Counted from the stretch's first letter, positions 44,135-54,306 are shown. The stretch is DNA of 64,000 bases from Myroides phaeus (GCF_009799805.1 NZ_CP047050.1:1316001-1380000), one strand, 5' to 3'. The notes: a model not told the origin generated them from the sequence alone. Numbers and translations are program-made.

Positions 44135-44345
44135 ATCTACAAAAGAAAAAATCTTTATTTCTATCTCCTCTATATATCAATCTAAAGTGCTTTAATTTCG
44201 CATTAAAGGATTCAGTAGTAGCATTCTTACTTCTTTATTCAAGTAATTAATATATTGTTTCGAAAGTCTTTCAAACGCTATTAAAGTACTGTTGTTATAA
44301 ACTTCTTTGATACTTGCTTCAGACAAGTACCACACAAATACCATA
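44135..44345 (-). pseudogene. ISAon1-family transposase remnant (C-terminal end)
   Basis: Read on the minus strand with one frameshift it gives ...ERLSKQYINYLN / RSKNATTESFNAKLKHF + RLIYRGDRNKDFFFCRL, the typical closing region of ISAon1-type DDE transposases (NA(S/T)(A/T)ESFNAK...FR...FRGVRN..FFLFRL). The missing base falls just before RSKN, and the N-terminal two thirds are absent or decayed. No terminal inverted repeats are seen. The region on its right (44346-44500) has no readable frame. Confidence 0.65.
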
Positions 44346-44633
44346 CATCTTCGGGAAAAAAGCCTCTTTTCCGAACTTCTGTGGGACTTGAGTGGTAGAT
44401 GTCTCGAACATGGTACGTTTAAAACTACACTTTGATATGTTCTTTATAGTAAGAACAATCCAATATTTTACATTTTAAATCTTCGTTTATTTTGTTTCTT
44501 ATAGAAAAGGGATGTTTATACTTAGTCCTCAACTTTTGTACCTGATTTATTTTTATCCTTATCGTTTCATAGAAATGGTAGGCTACTATTCAAGAGTCAG
44601 GTTGTTCGTTAACCTTTTAGACAGTCTTTTTAT

Positions 44634-45635
44634 TTATATAGACCATCTTAAGATACTTGCTCCCCAAGAGAAGCCTGCTCCAAAAGCTGTTAGTAAGATT
44701 AAATCGTTTTTCTTTATTTGATTTGTATTCTCCCAAATACACAAAGGAATAGTTGCAGCAATCGTATTTCCATAGTTTGCAATATTAACCAATGTTTTTT
44801 CAGGTTGAATTTTAATTTCTTTACCTACTGCATCAATGATTCTTTTGTTTGCTTGATGAGGTACTAACCAGTTTACGTCCTCAATAGTCAAATCATTTTT
44901 TTGTAGTACATCTAAACAAGCATCACTCATAGATTGTATAGCGTGTTTAAACACAACCTTACCATCTTGTTTAATATATTTTTTGTCTTCTGTATTTTCA
45001 TTTTCAGTAGTTGGATATAAAGATCCACCCCCTTCAATATTTAAGAATTCTCTTCCTTGTCCGTTACTGTGCATAACAGCATCTAAGACTCCTTCTTCTG
45101 CAGAAGGCTCTAACCATACAACACCAGCTCCGTCTCCAAACAATATATTTGTAGAGCGGTCTTTAATATTAACGTAAGCACTAATTTTATCAGCACCAAT
45201 AACAAGTACATTTTTGTAACGACGTGTTTCAACTAAAGAAGAACCAAGATCAAGAGCATATAAAAAACCAGAACAAGCGGCATTAACGTCAAACCCCCAA
45301 ACATTGTCTAAACCTAATTTTTCACAAATAATATTTGCAGTAGCAGGCATTGGCATATCAGGAGTAGAAGTTGCTACAATAATAGCATCAACTGCTTTGA
45401 TGTCTTTATGATAAGTTTCAAGTAAATTTTTGATAGCAGCAACTGCCATATCAGAAGTAGCAAGTCCAGAATTTAAAATTCTTCTTTCTTTAATACCAGT
45501 TCTTTTAGTTATCCATTCATCAGATGTATCAGTTATTAATGCTAAGTCTGCATTAGTTCTTTTTTCTTCAGGAACATATCCTCCGATAGCTGTAATGGAT
45601 GCAAATAGTTGTTTTGTACTATTAATTTCTTTCAT
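44634..45635 (-). CDS. fabH: 3-oxoacyl-ACP synthase III family enzyme
   Basis: 333 residues with the KAS III triad: Cys in NAACSGFLYALDLG (about 120), His in LVPHQANKRIIDAVG (about 260) and Asn in NYGNTIAATIPL (about 290). ERRILNSGLATSDMA and GDGAGVVWLEPS are also conserved. It condenses acetyl-CoA or a branched acyl-CoA with malonyl-ACP to start fatty acid synthesis. It is not next to rpmF or accB genes, so it may be a second copy with a special primer rather than the housekeeping enzyme. The 163-bp space upstream separates it from an AraC regulator on the same strand. Confidence 0.9.
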   Translation of the reverse strand: MKEINSTKQLFASITAIGGYVPEEKRTNADLALITDTSDEWITKRTGIKERRILNSGLATSDMAVAAIKNLLETYHKDIKAVDAIIVATSTPDMPMPATANIICEKLGLDNVWGFDVNAACSGFLYALDLGSSLVETRRYKNVLVIGADKISAYVNIKDRSTNILFGDGAGVVWLEPSAEEGVLDAVMHSNGQGREFLNIEGGGSLYPTTENENTEDKKYIKQDGKVVFKHAIQSMSDACLDVLQKNDLTIEDVNWLVPHQANKRIIDAVGKEIKIQPEKTLVNIANYGNTIAATIPLCIWENTNQIKKNDLILLTAFGAGFSWGASILRWSI

Positions 45636-45798
45636 TTTTCACGCGTCTTTATCTCAAATAAAGTTGTTAAGTTCTGTTTGACTATAAACTGACTTAAAAC
45701 ATCCCAAATTTCTTGCTTTTCCAGTTTTTTTAAGTAGATAATTAAACGGATTAAGTTGTAAAAAAGACGCAATTATACGATTAGCTACTAAAGAAAAG

Positions 45799-46695
45799 TT
45801 AATTTTTATTTTTGAATTCTGTCGGTGAAACACCATTATGAGTTTTAAAGAATTTACTAAAGACTGAAAGGTCTTGAAAGTTTAATTCATTTATCACATC
45901 AGAAATCGATAAACGTGGGTTTTTCAATAAAACTTTAGCTTCCAAAATGATAGTCTCTGATATAATTTGTTTGGGAGTCTTTTTGAAAACTTCTACGATT
46001 GTTTTAGTTAAGTGTTTTCGACTAATATACATTTGATCAGCATAAAATTGTACACTACGTTCTTTTTTAAAGTGTGTAGCCACTAAATAGAGAAATGTTT
46101 TTGTAGTTTCTTCTTTGCGAAGTTGTTTGCCGTGATTTTGTACTAAAATGGTTTTATTATAAAAATGCCCTAACTCGTACATAAGAATAGAAAAGTAATT
46201 TAGAATTAAGTCTTTCCCAAAAGTGTGTTCATTTTTAAAGCAAAGTTTAGACAGCTCCTTTAGGTTGTTTCTAATTTTGCTAATAACTGTTTTATCCAAA
46301 GAAATAATTTTCGGATATTGAGATGATAGAAATTGAATAAGGTTATTTGATTTAATGTGAAAACCAGCCTCTAAAAAAATATCAGCATCAACAAAAAGAG
46401 TTTTTACAGTAAAGTCTTCACTATATTTTTTTATTTCAAACAACTGATTAGAAAGAACTACAAGTAAATCGTCTTTTTTCACCATAGTAGGTTCGAAGTT
46501 AATGGTAATCTCACATTTGCCACGAGTAACTAAAATAAGTCCAAAAACATTGAATTGGTAAGGTCTATCTACAACAAAATATTGATTGTGTTTAGGTCCA
46601 ATTTCAAAAATAGCAAGGCGTTTATCTGTTAAGATATGCTTGTATCTGTCTGTAATATTGTCTAAAGAATAAACCTGTACGAAGTCTGAATTCAC
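45799..46695 (-). CDS. AraC-family transcriptional regulator
   Basis: 298 residues: N-terminal cupin-like sensor domain (YQFNVFGLILVTRGKCEITIN, about 45-75) and a C-terminal double helix-turn-helix (about 200-298; VQFYADQMYISRKHLTKTIVEVF and LSISDVINELNFQDLSVFSKFFKTHNGVSPTEF). Normal length. It lies upstream of the KAS III gene on the same strand and may regulate it, or act elsewhere. The ligand is unknown. Confidence 0.88.
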   Translation of the reverse strand: MNSDFVQVYSLDNITDRYKHILTDKRLAIFEIGPKHNQYFVVDRPYQFNVFGLILVTRGKCEITINFEPTMVKKDDLLVVLSNQLFEIKKYSEDFTVKTLFVDADIFLEAGFHIKSNNLIQFLSSQYPKIISLDKTVISKIRNNLKELSKLCFKNEHTFGKDLILNYFSILMYELGHFYNKTILVQNHGKQLRKEETTKTFLYLVATHFKKERSVQFYADQMYISRKHLTKTIVEVFKKTPKQIISETIILEAKVLLKNPRLSISDVINELNFQDLSVFSKFFKTHNGVSPTEFKNKN

Positions 46696-46905
46696 AATAA
46701 TATATTGGTTGTTTAAGGGAGTCTAAAAGTAAGTAATAGTTAGCAATTGTTAACTAATATCAAATAATAAAAAAAGGATAAAAACCTATTAAAACCTTGC
46801 AAATAATAGAGGTTGAGTAAGGCTACTTATATTATTTACTGATGTTATTTTGGTGTTTTTTTTATGCTACTATGTTATAAGCATAAAGAACTCTTGCATA
46901 TAAAA

Positions 46906-46936
46906 AAGGGAGCTTTTTAAAAGCTCCCTTAATCTA
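46906..46936. terminator. Terminator of the efflux operon
   Basis: AAGGGAGCTTTT-T-AAAAGCTCCCTT, 12-bp arms, 16 bp beyond the RND permease stop on the minus strand. Confidence 0.85.
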
Positions 46937-46951
46937 AATATATAAATACTC

Positions 46952-49900
46952 TTATTTAGCAGTGTTTTCTTTCGCTGCAAACTCATCTACGAAGTTGTCA
47001 TTTACAGTATAATCTTTAGTCATTAATTCACCAAAGTTTACTTTTTCTTTCTTTCCAAAGCGATTTCCAATCTTATCAAAAATAGAATAGATAATTGGTA
47101 CAATTACCAAGGTTAAGAATAGAGAAGAAAGTAGTCCTCCAATAATTACTACAGCTAATCCGTTGTTCATTTCAGAACCAGCACCACTTGCTAATGCAAT
47201 AGGCACCATTCCGATTACCATTGCAATTGTAGTCATTAAGATTGGACGTAAACGCGCGTGGTTGGCAGCGATTAATGCATCGTGTACGCTGTCTCCTGCT
47301 TCAACTCTATGGTTGGCAAAATCCACTAATAAAATCGCATTCTTACATACCAAACCAATCAACATAATGATACCTAATATGGTAAAGATATTCAGCGATA
47401 TATTGGCAATTGCCAAGGCTAATAAAGCTCCAATAAAAGAAAGAGGAACGGCAAAAATTACGATGAATGGTTTTGAGAAACTGTCGTATAAAGCTACCAT
47501 CACCAAGTAAACAAAGATAATTGCAGCTAATAAAGCAACTCCTAATGTACCGAAACCTTCTTCTTGGTCTTCCATTGTTCCAGACCATTGGTAGTTTACT
47601 CCCGCTTTTTTCTCTAATTGATCAAATTGCGCTAACCATTCGTTTCCGATTTGTCCTGGATCTCGTCCTATCGTTTGTGATTTAATTGTTACAGATGGCG
47701 TTTTATCTCTTCTTTCCAATACAGAAGGTCCTGAGCTATAAGCAACAGTTGCGAATTGTTGTAATTTGATATTTTGTCCTACGTTGTTCATAAACGAAAT
47801 ATCCTTTACATCGTCAATTGTTCCTCTGGCATATTCTTGGAAACGGATGTTGATATCATATTCATATTCCCCAGCTCTAAACTTACTATCTGTATTTCCA
47901 TTGAATGCCGTTTGCATAGTCATACCAACCGTATACATATCTAACCCTAAAGCAGCCATTTTATCACGGTCAACTTGTACATTAATCTCTGGACTACCAG
48001 TTTCAGAAGTTAGTTTAACCTCCATTGCACCTGGAATCTGCTCTAAAATGTCTTTAGCTTGAATAGCAAAATCCATAGCATCGTCTAAAGAAGATCCTGT
48101 CACTGTAAGAGAAAGAGGAGCTTCTTCAGCACCAATTAATCCTACAGGAACGGTTTTGATTTTGGCATCAACAACAAGTGGTGCTAATTCGTTTTTCAAC
48201 TTTGCAGCATAAACGAATGAGTTGTCTTTACGTTGTTTTTTATCAACTAATACAACTTGAATTTCCGATTTATACTTAGTCCCTTGAATTCCTCCATACC
48301 CTTCAGAAGATTGTCCAACTGTGGTGATTAAATCCTGAATTTCTGGTTTTGTTTGTAGGTATTCTTCTACTTTTTGAGTTACCTTATTTGTTTGTTCAAC
48401 AGATGCATCTTTTGGCAATTCTAATTGAACAAGGAACTCTCCTTTATCTGTTTTAGGGAAAAACTCGAAACCGATATATCCCATTGGCGCTAAAGCAATC
48501 GATGCAAAGAATGTGATACCTACTACGATCAATACAATAATTGTGTTGCGAGTAGAGTTTAACGACCACACTAATAAGTCAGAAATAGCGTGTGTAAAAC
48601 TGCTTAATCCTTTTTCAAAGTTGTGCAATATTTTACCAAAGAAAGAACTTGGTTTAATTACTTCAATTTTTCCATAACGCGATGATAACCACGGAACAAT
48701 TGTAAATGATACCAATAAAGAAAGCATTGTAGCAATAATTACGGTAACACAGAATTGTTTAATAATATTTGGAACCAATCCTGATGACATTGCGATAGGT
48801 AAGAATACAACAACAATTACTAAGGTAATTGCGGTTACAGTAAACCCAATTTCTTTTGCACCGTCATAAGAAGCGCGTACTTTGTTTTTCCCCATCTCCA
48901 TGTGACGGTGAATATTTTCAATTACCACAATGGCATCATCCACAAGAATACCAACTACTAACGAAAGTGCTAATAAACTCAATAAGTTTAATGAGTATCC
49001 AAATAAATATAGTCCAAGGAATGTTGCGATTAATGATAATGGAATTGCTACCATTACAATCAAGGCATTTCTGAAACTATGTAAGAAGAAAAGCATTACA
49101 AAGGCCACTAACACAACCGCTAAGAAAAGGTCAAAAATAACCGAGTTTGCTGCCTTCAATGTAAATTGAGACGTATCGTTAGCAATGTGTATTTTTAAGT
49201 CAATATCACTATTGTTATTTTCTACTTCAGCAATAGTTTGGTGTACAAGCTCACTAATTGTCACAGCATTCGCATCTGATTGTTTGATGATTTGCATTAA
49301 GATAGTTGACTTTTGATTTAATCTCGCGATTTTCTCAATCTCTTTAATACCATCTTGTACATCAGCAATATCACTTAGACGAATGTCAATTCCTCCTTTA
49401 GAAGCGATAACAAGTTCGCGCATTTCCTCTACGTTCTTGTATTTACCTGCTAAACGGATTAATGTTTGTTTGTCGTTTGATTTTACGTTTCCTGTTGGGA
49501 AGTCAAGGTTAGACGCCAATATCATTTGTTGAACCGCAGGTACGTTTAAACCATAAGCTTCAATTTTCTTTGGATCAAGTAATACTTGGATTTGTCTCTC
49601 CTCACCACCAATTAATTCAACTTTAGCCACTCCGTTTACACGAGAGAAGATAGGTTGGATTTTCTTGTCTAATAAATCGTATAACTCCTTTTCATTTGAA
49701 TTACTCGTAACGCTCAATGTCATAATTGGCAAGTCACTTAGCGAGTATTTTTGAAGAGAAGGAGGGTCAACGTCTTTCGGTAAATCTTTTAAGATGGCAT
49801 TAATTTTACGTTGTGCATCATTTAAAGATAAATCCACATCAGCCTCAGAAGTTAATGCAATCATAACAGTAGATAAGCTTTCAAAAGACATAGCCTCTAC

Positions 49901-50137
49901 CTTTTTTACATTTTCTAAAGAAGCTACCGCATCTTCTATTTTTTTGGTTACAGTATTTTCTATTTCAGAAGGCGAAGCCCCTGGATAAACAGTAGCTACC
50001 GTAATTACGTTAACTTCAAATTTTGGGATTAATTCATAGCTCAAGTTTTTGTAACTATAAATACCTCCTAAGATTAAAGCGATAAATAAAACGATAATAA
50101 TACTTGGTCGTTTTATTGATATTTCAGCTATTTTCAT
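46952..50137 (-). CDS. RND efflux permease (AcrB/HAE1-like)
   Basis: 1061 residues, family length. First membrane helix at 10-30, two large periplasmic loops, helices 2-6 and 8-12. The proton-relay acidic pair is seen in GILVDDAIVVIENIHRHME. Signatures VYPGASPSEIENTVTKKIED and LPKDASVEQTNKVTQKVE are typical of tripartite RND pumps. It pumps hydrophobic or amphiphilic compounds across the envelope together with the MFP and TolC proteins encoded upstream in the same operon. The short spacers (20 bp and 11 bp) mark one transcript. Exact substrates cannot be predicted. Confidence 0.93.
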   Translation of the reverse strand: MKIAEISIKRPSIIIVLFIALILGGIYSYKNLSYELIPKFEVNVITVATVYPGASPSEIENTVTKKIEDAVASLENVKKVEAMSFESLSTVMIALTSEADVDLSLNDAQRKINAILKDLPKDVDPPSLQKYSLSDLPIMTLSVTSNSNEKELYDLLDKKIQPIFSRVNGVAKVELIGGEERQIQVLLDPKKIEAYGLNVPAVQQMILASNLDFPTGNVKSNDKQTLIRLAGKYKNVEEMRELVIASKGGIDIRLSDIADVQDGIKEIEKIARLNQKSTILMQIIKQSDANAVTISELVHQTIAEVENNNSDIDLKIHIANDTSQFTLKAANSVIFDLFLAVVLVAFVMLFFLHSFRNALIVMVAIPLSLIATFLGLYLFGYSLNLLSLLALSLVVGILVDDAIVVIENIHRHMEMGKNKVRASYDGAKEIGFTVTAITLVIVVVFLPIAMSSGLVPNIIKQFCVTVIIATMLSLLVSFTIVPWLSSRYGKIEVIKPSSFFGKILHNFEKGLSSFTHAISDLLVWSLNSTRNTIIVLIVVGITFFASIALAPMGYIGFEFFPKTDKGEFLVQLELPKDASVEQTNKVTQKVEEYLQTKPEIQDLITTVGQSSEGYGGIQGTKYKSEIQVVLVDKKQRKDNSFVYAAKLKNELAPLVVDAKIKTVPVGLIGAEEAPLSLTVTGSSLDDAMDFAIQAKDILEQIPGAMEVKLTSETGSPEINVQVDRDKMAALGLDMYTVGMTMQTAFNGNTDSKFRAGEYEYDINIRFQEYARGTIDDVKDISFMNNVGQNIKLQQFATVAYSSGPSVLERRDKTPSVTIKSQTIGRDPGQIGNEWLAQFDQLEKKAGVNYQWSGTMEDQEEGFGTLGVALLAAIIFVYLVMVALYDSFSKPFIVIFAVPLSFIGALLALAIANISLNIFTILGIIMLIGLVCKNAILLVDFANHRVEAGDSVHDALIAANHARLRPILMTTIAMVIGMVPIALASGAGSEMNNGLAVVIIGGLLSSLFLTLVIVPIIYSIFDKIGNRFGKKEKVNFGELMTKDYTVNDNFVDEFAAKENTAK

Positions 50138-50157
50138 AAGTAAATCCTTTAGGGATG

Positions 50158-51219
50158 TTATTTAATGATTGTAACAGATGCGTTATCTGTTAAGTTGATT
50201 TGTCCTGAAGTGATAACTGTATCCCCTTCTTTAAGTCCGTCTAAAATTTCTACGAAGTCCCCAAAGTTTCTACCTGAAACAACCGTTTTGGCAATCGCTT
50301 TATCATTGGCAACTGTGTAAATTAGATTCGAGCTAACACTACCTACAAAGGCATTTCTTGGAACCATTAAGATAGGAGTAGCTTGGTTTTCTTCAGAGTC
50401 AAAATAAGCAGAACCATACATACCAGCTCTTAATTTAGCATTGGCATTATTTGTAATTAGTAAGTCTACCGGAAAGTTTAAAGTAGCATCAGCCTTCGGA
50501 GCGATAAAAGTAACTTTACCTTGAAACTCTTCATTTGACAACACACTTGCTTTAACCTTGATTATATCCCCTTCTTTTAAGTTAGCAACGTGTTGTTCGT
50601 CTACATTAACTCTCAATTTCAATTGATTTACGTTTACTAATTCAAAAAGAGGAGCACCAGGAGCAACGAAAGTTCCTAATTCAACGTGTTTTTTATTGAT
50701 GATTCCATCTATAGGAGCCTTGATATGTGTATCATTAGCTGTAATTCTTGCAGAGTTAAGATTAGCCTCCGCATTTTTAACTAATAATTTCACTTGGTCT
50801 AATTGCTGTTTAGTTACCCCACCCGTAGTGAAAGCGCTTTCAAAGCGAGCCAAATCAGCTTTAGCAGTAGCATAAGCCGCTTCTGCATTTTGTAATTGCA
50901 CATTGATTTGGTCAACATTTATCAAGGCTAAAGCTTGTCCTTTTCGCACAGAAGCACCTTCGTCAACCAATAATTTGATAACGCGTCCAGGAGTTTCAGC
51001 TGAGATAATTACCTCTTGAAAAGGCACAAAGTTTCCATTAGCTTTATAATTAGCATTTATGTTTTGAATTTTAGCTTGTTCCGCACGAACAGAAATAATA
51101 GTACTTTTTTCTGCTACAATAGCTGTTTCTGCTTCGTTTTTAGATTTATTGCTTGTCAATATATAGGCAGTACCACCAAGTAGTGCAATCACTACAAGAG
51201 CTGTAATTATTTTTTTCAT
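50158..51219 (-). CDS. RND periplasmic adaptor (MFP) subunit
   Basis: 353 residues. N-terminal membrane anchor (MKKIITALVVIALLGGTAYIL), lipoyl-like and barrel halves (VIISAETPGRVIKLLVDEGASVRKGQALALIN), a central coiled coil (LQNAEAAYATAKADLARFE ... KNAEANLNSARI) and beta-domains (HIKAPIDGIINKKHVELG). This is the HlyD/AcrA build. It bridges the inner-membrane pump and the TolC-like channel. Confidence 0.93.
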   Translation of the reverse strand: MKKIITALVVIALLGGTAYILTSNKSKNEAETAIVAEKSTIISVRAEQAKIQNINANYKANGNFVPFQEVIISAETPGRVIKLLVDEGASVRKGQALALINVDQINVQLQNAEAAYATAKADLARFESAFTTGGVTKQQLDQVKLLVKNAEANLNSARITANDTHIKAPIDGIINKKHVELGTFVAPGAPLFELVNVNQLKLRVNVDEQHVANLKEGDIIKVKASVLSNEEFQGKVTFIAPKADATLNFPVDLLITNNANAKLRAGMYGSAYFDSEENQATPILMVPRNAFVGSVSSNLIYTVANDKAIAKTVVSGRNFGDFVEILDGLKEGDTVITSGQINLTDNASVTIIK

Positions 51220-51230
51220 AGTATAAGGTG

Positions 51231-52553
51231 TTAGTCAAGTAAAGATTTTAATTCCCCTTGTGCTTTTATCAATTGTATTTCAGATAATTTATAATCAAGT
51301 ATAGATGTAGTGTAATTGTTTTCTGCTTGCGTAAAAGCATTTTCAGCATTCAGTAAGTCAGTTAAAGTAGCTAATCCGTGTTTATAATTGTTTTGGATAT
51401 TGCTTAAAATACTTTTAGCCAATGCGACATTATCTTTTTGAATGTTGATTGAAATCAGAGCGTTTTCAAGTGATTTCTGTGCATTTTTAAAAGCCAATGT
51501 CAAGGCGTTTTTTGTATCTTGTAATTGCACGTCTATTTTGTCCAATTCAATTTTCACTTGTCTTACTTTAGCCCTTGTTTCAAAACCGTTAAACACGGGA
51601 ACTTTTAAGCTTAATCCTACCATTGCATTATTAGTCCAGAATACACCTTCACTTGGTTTCTTACCCCAAACAAACTCACTTCCTGTTCCTTGGTAATTCA
51701 TCGTACCAAAAGCAGCAAGAGAAGGGTAGTAGTCAGCTTGACTTGCTTTTTTCTTGTAATTCAGTAAATCCTTTTGTTTTTCAAGCAAGTGAATTTCTGT
51801 TCTATTGTCTATTTTATTGTCTAATAGTACAACAGACTCATCAATATTGAAAGAGTTGTTGGCTAAAGTAATTTCCTCATTTAAGTCCATTCCAATTAAA
51901 AACTTCAAAGCGTTTTGTTGTAAGTCAACCGCATTAACGATTTGTTGTCTTTGTGCTTGTAGGTTGCTTAAACTCACTTTAGTACGATCTAAGTCAATCT
52001 GAGTTGCCAAACCGTTTTTATGTAAGTCCTCAATAATCTTCATTATTTTCGTTGTACTTGCGATAGTAGTTTCAATTGTAGACAACATTTCTTTCGCTTG
52101 GAAAACTTGGTAATAAGTAGTAGAAACCTTCTCAATGATTAATTCATCAGTCAACTCTTTGTTGATGATATAAAAATCTTTAGCCGTTCTTGCTGCCTTC
52201 AAGCCCATAAAAACAGCTTGGTTGAACAAAGCTTGTGAAACCGTAGCAGTAGCTTGAGAGTTCCACTTTAGGTTAACCGGAATCATTTGAGTTTGATCAC
52301 CTAAAGTCAGTGGCATTTTTTGAATAAGAGGGTTGTTAACTACATTAGCTTCAATATTCAAGTGAGGCAAAGCATTTGCGCGGACCTCTTCAATTTGATA
52401 TTGACTATTTCTGATATCTAAATCAGCAATTTTAGCTTCAGCTTTAAATTCTAAAGCGTGTAGTAAAGCATCTTTAAGTGAAAGCTCTCTATTTTGCGCA
52501 ATAGCAAAAAAACTGAAGAGCAATAGTACAGACGTTAGCGTGTATCTATTCAT
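51231..52553 (-). CDS. TolC-family outer-membrane channel
   Basis: 440 residues. Signal peptide (MNRYTLTSVLLLFSFFAIA), then two repeats of long helices and beta-strands (outer membrane efflux protein family): RELSLKDALLHALEFKAEAKIADLD and NALTLAFKNAQKSLENALISINIQKDN. The first gene after the TetR regulator, overlapping its end by 8 bp. It should give the outer-membrane exit of the pump. Confidence 0.92.
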   Translation of the reverse strand: MNRYTLTSVLLLFSFFAIAQNRELSLKDALLHALEFKAEAKIADLDIRNSQYQIEEVRANALPHLNIEANVVNNPLIQKMPLTLGDQTQMIPVNLKWNSQATATVSQALFNQAVFMGLKAARTAKDFYIINKELTDELIIEKVSTTYYQVFQAKEMLSTIETTIASTTKIMKIIEDLHKNGLATQIDLDRTKVSLSNLQAQRQQIVNAVDLQQNALKFLIGMDLNEEITLANNSFNIDESVVLLDNKIDNRTEIHLLEKQKDLLNYKKKASQADYYPSLAAFGTMNYQGTGSEFVWGKKPSEGVFWTNNAMVGLSLKVPVFNGFETRAKVRQVKIELDKIDVQLQDTKNALTLAFKNAQKSLENALISINIQKDNVALAKSILSNIQNNYKHGLATLTDLLNAENAFTQAENNYTTSILDYKLSEIQLIKAQGELKSLLD

Positions 52554-53157
52554 TCGTGTTTTTATCTTTAATTAATTTTTCAAATAATTGTACCCCTTTT
52601 TCTGTAGCGATACTTCTGATATGGTATTCTAAATGTTGACTGTGTATTTCTTTCTGATCAAACTCTTCGATTGGGAAGTATTCAATATCATCAATAGCAC
52701 AAACCGAAGCCAAGTGGAATCTCGATACATATTCGATGTCTATATTGTTTCTATAAACCCCTTCTTTGATTCCTTTCTCTAAGTTTCTTTGGATGATGTG
52801 TAAATACTTTTTGCGGTGAAAAGCTTTTTGTTTTTCACAAACCTTAGGATAGTATTTATTTAGTTGATACAAAGAAGCAGAAGCATCAATGGCAAAAATC
52901 TTATCGATGTCTTCGTGAGACATAACTATTTCTTCAATTGCTCCGTGGTTTTTAGCAATAGTAATTTCTAATTGTTCAATGAATTTTTGATTTAAGTAAA
53001 CTAAACTCTTTTCAATCAATTCAGGTTTAGAACTATAATATTGATAGATTGTTTTTTTAGAGATAGACAATTCAGATGCGATATCATCCATTGTAACAGT
53101 CTTATACCCTTGAGCTAAAAACATTTCTGTCGCCTTTAATAAAATTTCAGATTCCAT
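52546..53157 (-). CDS. TetR-family repressor of the efflux operon
   Basis: 203 residues. N-terminal helix-turn-helix (EMFLAQGYKTVTMDDIASELSISKKTIYQYYSSKPELIEKS, residues about 8-50) and a helical ligand domain. As first gene of the operon and beginning directly behind inverted GTTTCC repeats and a -7 box, it most likely represses its own operon and lets go when a pump substrate binds. The overlap with the TolC gene supports co-regulation. Confidence 0.93.
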   Translation of the reverse strand: MESEILLKATEMFLAQGYKTVTMDDIASELSISKKTIYQYYSSKPELIEKSLVYLNQKFIEQLEITIAKNHGAIEEIVMSHEDIDKIFAIDASASLYQLNKYYPKVCEKQKAFHRKKYLHIIQRNLEKGIKEGVYRNNIDIEYVSRFHLASVCAIDDIEYFPIEEFDQKEIHSQHLEYHIRSIATEKGVQLFEKLIKDKNTNE

Positions 53158-53177
53158 AAGTTTTTGTTTTGTGGAGG

Positions 53178-53185
53178 CAAATATA
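53178..53185 (-). promoter_or_regulatory. -7 box of the efflux operon
   Basis: Minus strand TATATTTG (TAnnTTTG), 20 bp upstream of the tetR ATG and touching the operator repeats. Confidence 0.55.
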
Positions 53186-53186
53186 C

Positions 53187-53257
53187 TATGGAAACTAAAT
53201 AAGTTTTAAAGTTTCCGTGGTATTAAGAAAACTTTAACTTGTTAAAAAGTTTCCGTG
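53187..53257. promoter_or_regulatory. Likely TetR operator: GTTTCC repeats
   Basis: TATGGAAACT (53187-53196) is an inverted partner of AGTTTCCGTG (53210-53219), spaced by 13 bp, and AGTTTCCGTG occurs again at 53248-53257. The pair overlaps the promoter region of the tetR-efflux operon, so repressor binding would block transcription. Confidence 0.6.
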
Positions 53258-53331
53258 TTTAGAAGTATTAATGTTAGGATAGTCGTTATACTTAAAAAAA
53301 ACGCGTATTTTTACGCAAAATTTTTAGTGAA

Positions 53332-54306
53332 ATGCAATCAATCGTTAAATACAAAGAGCAGATATCTGCTTTTATAGAGTCTATTTCGTTAGATAGATCC
53401 CCTAAGGATTTATACGATCCTATCTCATATATTTTATCCCTTGGCGGAAAACAAATCCGTCCGGTATTAACATTAATGTCCGCTGAAGTTTTCGGAATAG
53501 AAGCTAATAAAGCGATTCATGCAGCTACTGCCATCGAATTGTTTCACAATTTTTCATTGATGCACGACGATATTATGGATGATGCGTCATTGCGAAGAGG
53601 GAATGCGACAGTACACGAGAAATGGGATGTGAATACGGCTATTCTGTCAGGAGATGCAATGTTGATTTTAGCATATCAATATTTTGAGCAATATGAGCCA
53701 GAGACATTTAGAGATTTAGCAAAATTGTTTAGTAAAACAGCCATTGAAGTATGTGAAGGACAACAGTGGGATATTTGTTTCGAAAAGAGGAATGATGTTC
53801 AGATTCCAGAGTATTTAAAAATGATTGAATACAAAACAGCTGTTTTGGTTGGAGCTGCTCTAAAAATGGGAGCAATAGTGGCCAAGACAAGTGAGCAGAA
53901 TGCAAATGATATTTATGATTTTGGATTAAACTTAGGAATTGCTTTTCAATTACAAGATGATTATTTAGATGCTTTTGGAGATGAAGCAACGTTTGGGAAA
54001 ATGATAGGAGGAGACATCCTTGAGAATAAGAAAACGTATTTATACTTGAAAGCATTAATTAACGGAACAACTGAGCAGAAAGAAGAATTGATTACCTTCT
54101 TTTCAACAACAGAAGGAGATGAGAATGCAAAAATTAAACGTGTAAAAGAGTTATTTGTAGAGACTGCTTCAGCAACAGATTCGCAAGCGCTGATTAAAGA
54201 GTACACAGAAAAAGCACTTGCAATTTTAGATGGAATGGATATTCCAGCAGATAAGAAAGAATTACTACAAGTATTCAGTAATGAATTAATGAATAGAAGA
54301 GTTTAA
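53332..54306 (+). CDS. Polyprenyl diphosphate synthase (long-chain, trans)
   Basis: 324 residues. Both aspartate-rich motifs are present: LMHDDIMDDASLRRG (first DDxxD, about 82-87) and QLQDDYLDAFGD (second, about 208). GGKQIRPVLTLM near residue 40 is the typical start of long-chain octaprenyl/heptaprenyl synthases. It makes the side chain for menaquinone from IPP and FPP. It precedes a conserved small protein by 10 bp. Confidence 0.9.
   Translation: MQSIVKYKEQISAFIESISLDRSPKDLYDPISYILSLGGKQIRPVLTLMSAEVFGIEANKAIHAATAIELFHNFSLMHDDIMDDASLRRGNATVHEKWDVNTAILSGDAMLILAYQYFEQYEPETFRDLAKLFSKTAIEVCEGQQWDICFEKRNDVQIPEYLKMIEYKTAVLVGAALKMGAIVAKTSEQNANDIYDFGLNLGIAFQLQDDYLDAFGDEATFGKMIGGDILENKKTYLYLKALINGTTEQKEELITFFSTTEGDENAKIKRVKELFVETASATDSQALIKEYTEKALAILDGMDIPADKKELLQVFSNELMNRRV

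Noticed and set aside
44512..44721. 69-residue open frame before fabH
   Set aside because: Overlaps the end of the KAS III gene on the other strand and the decayed insertion region.
45654..45836. 60-residue open frame between fabH and the AraC gene
   Set aside because: It overlaps the AraC coding end in another frame and resembles nothing.
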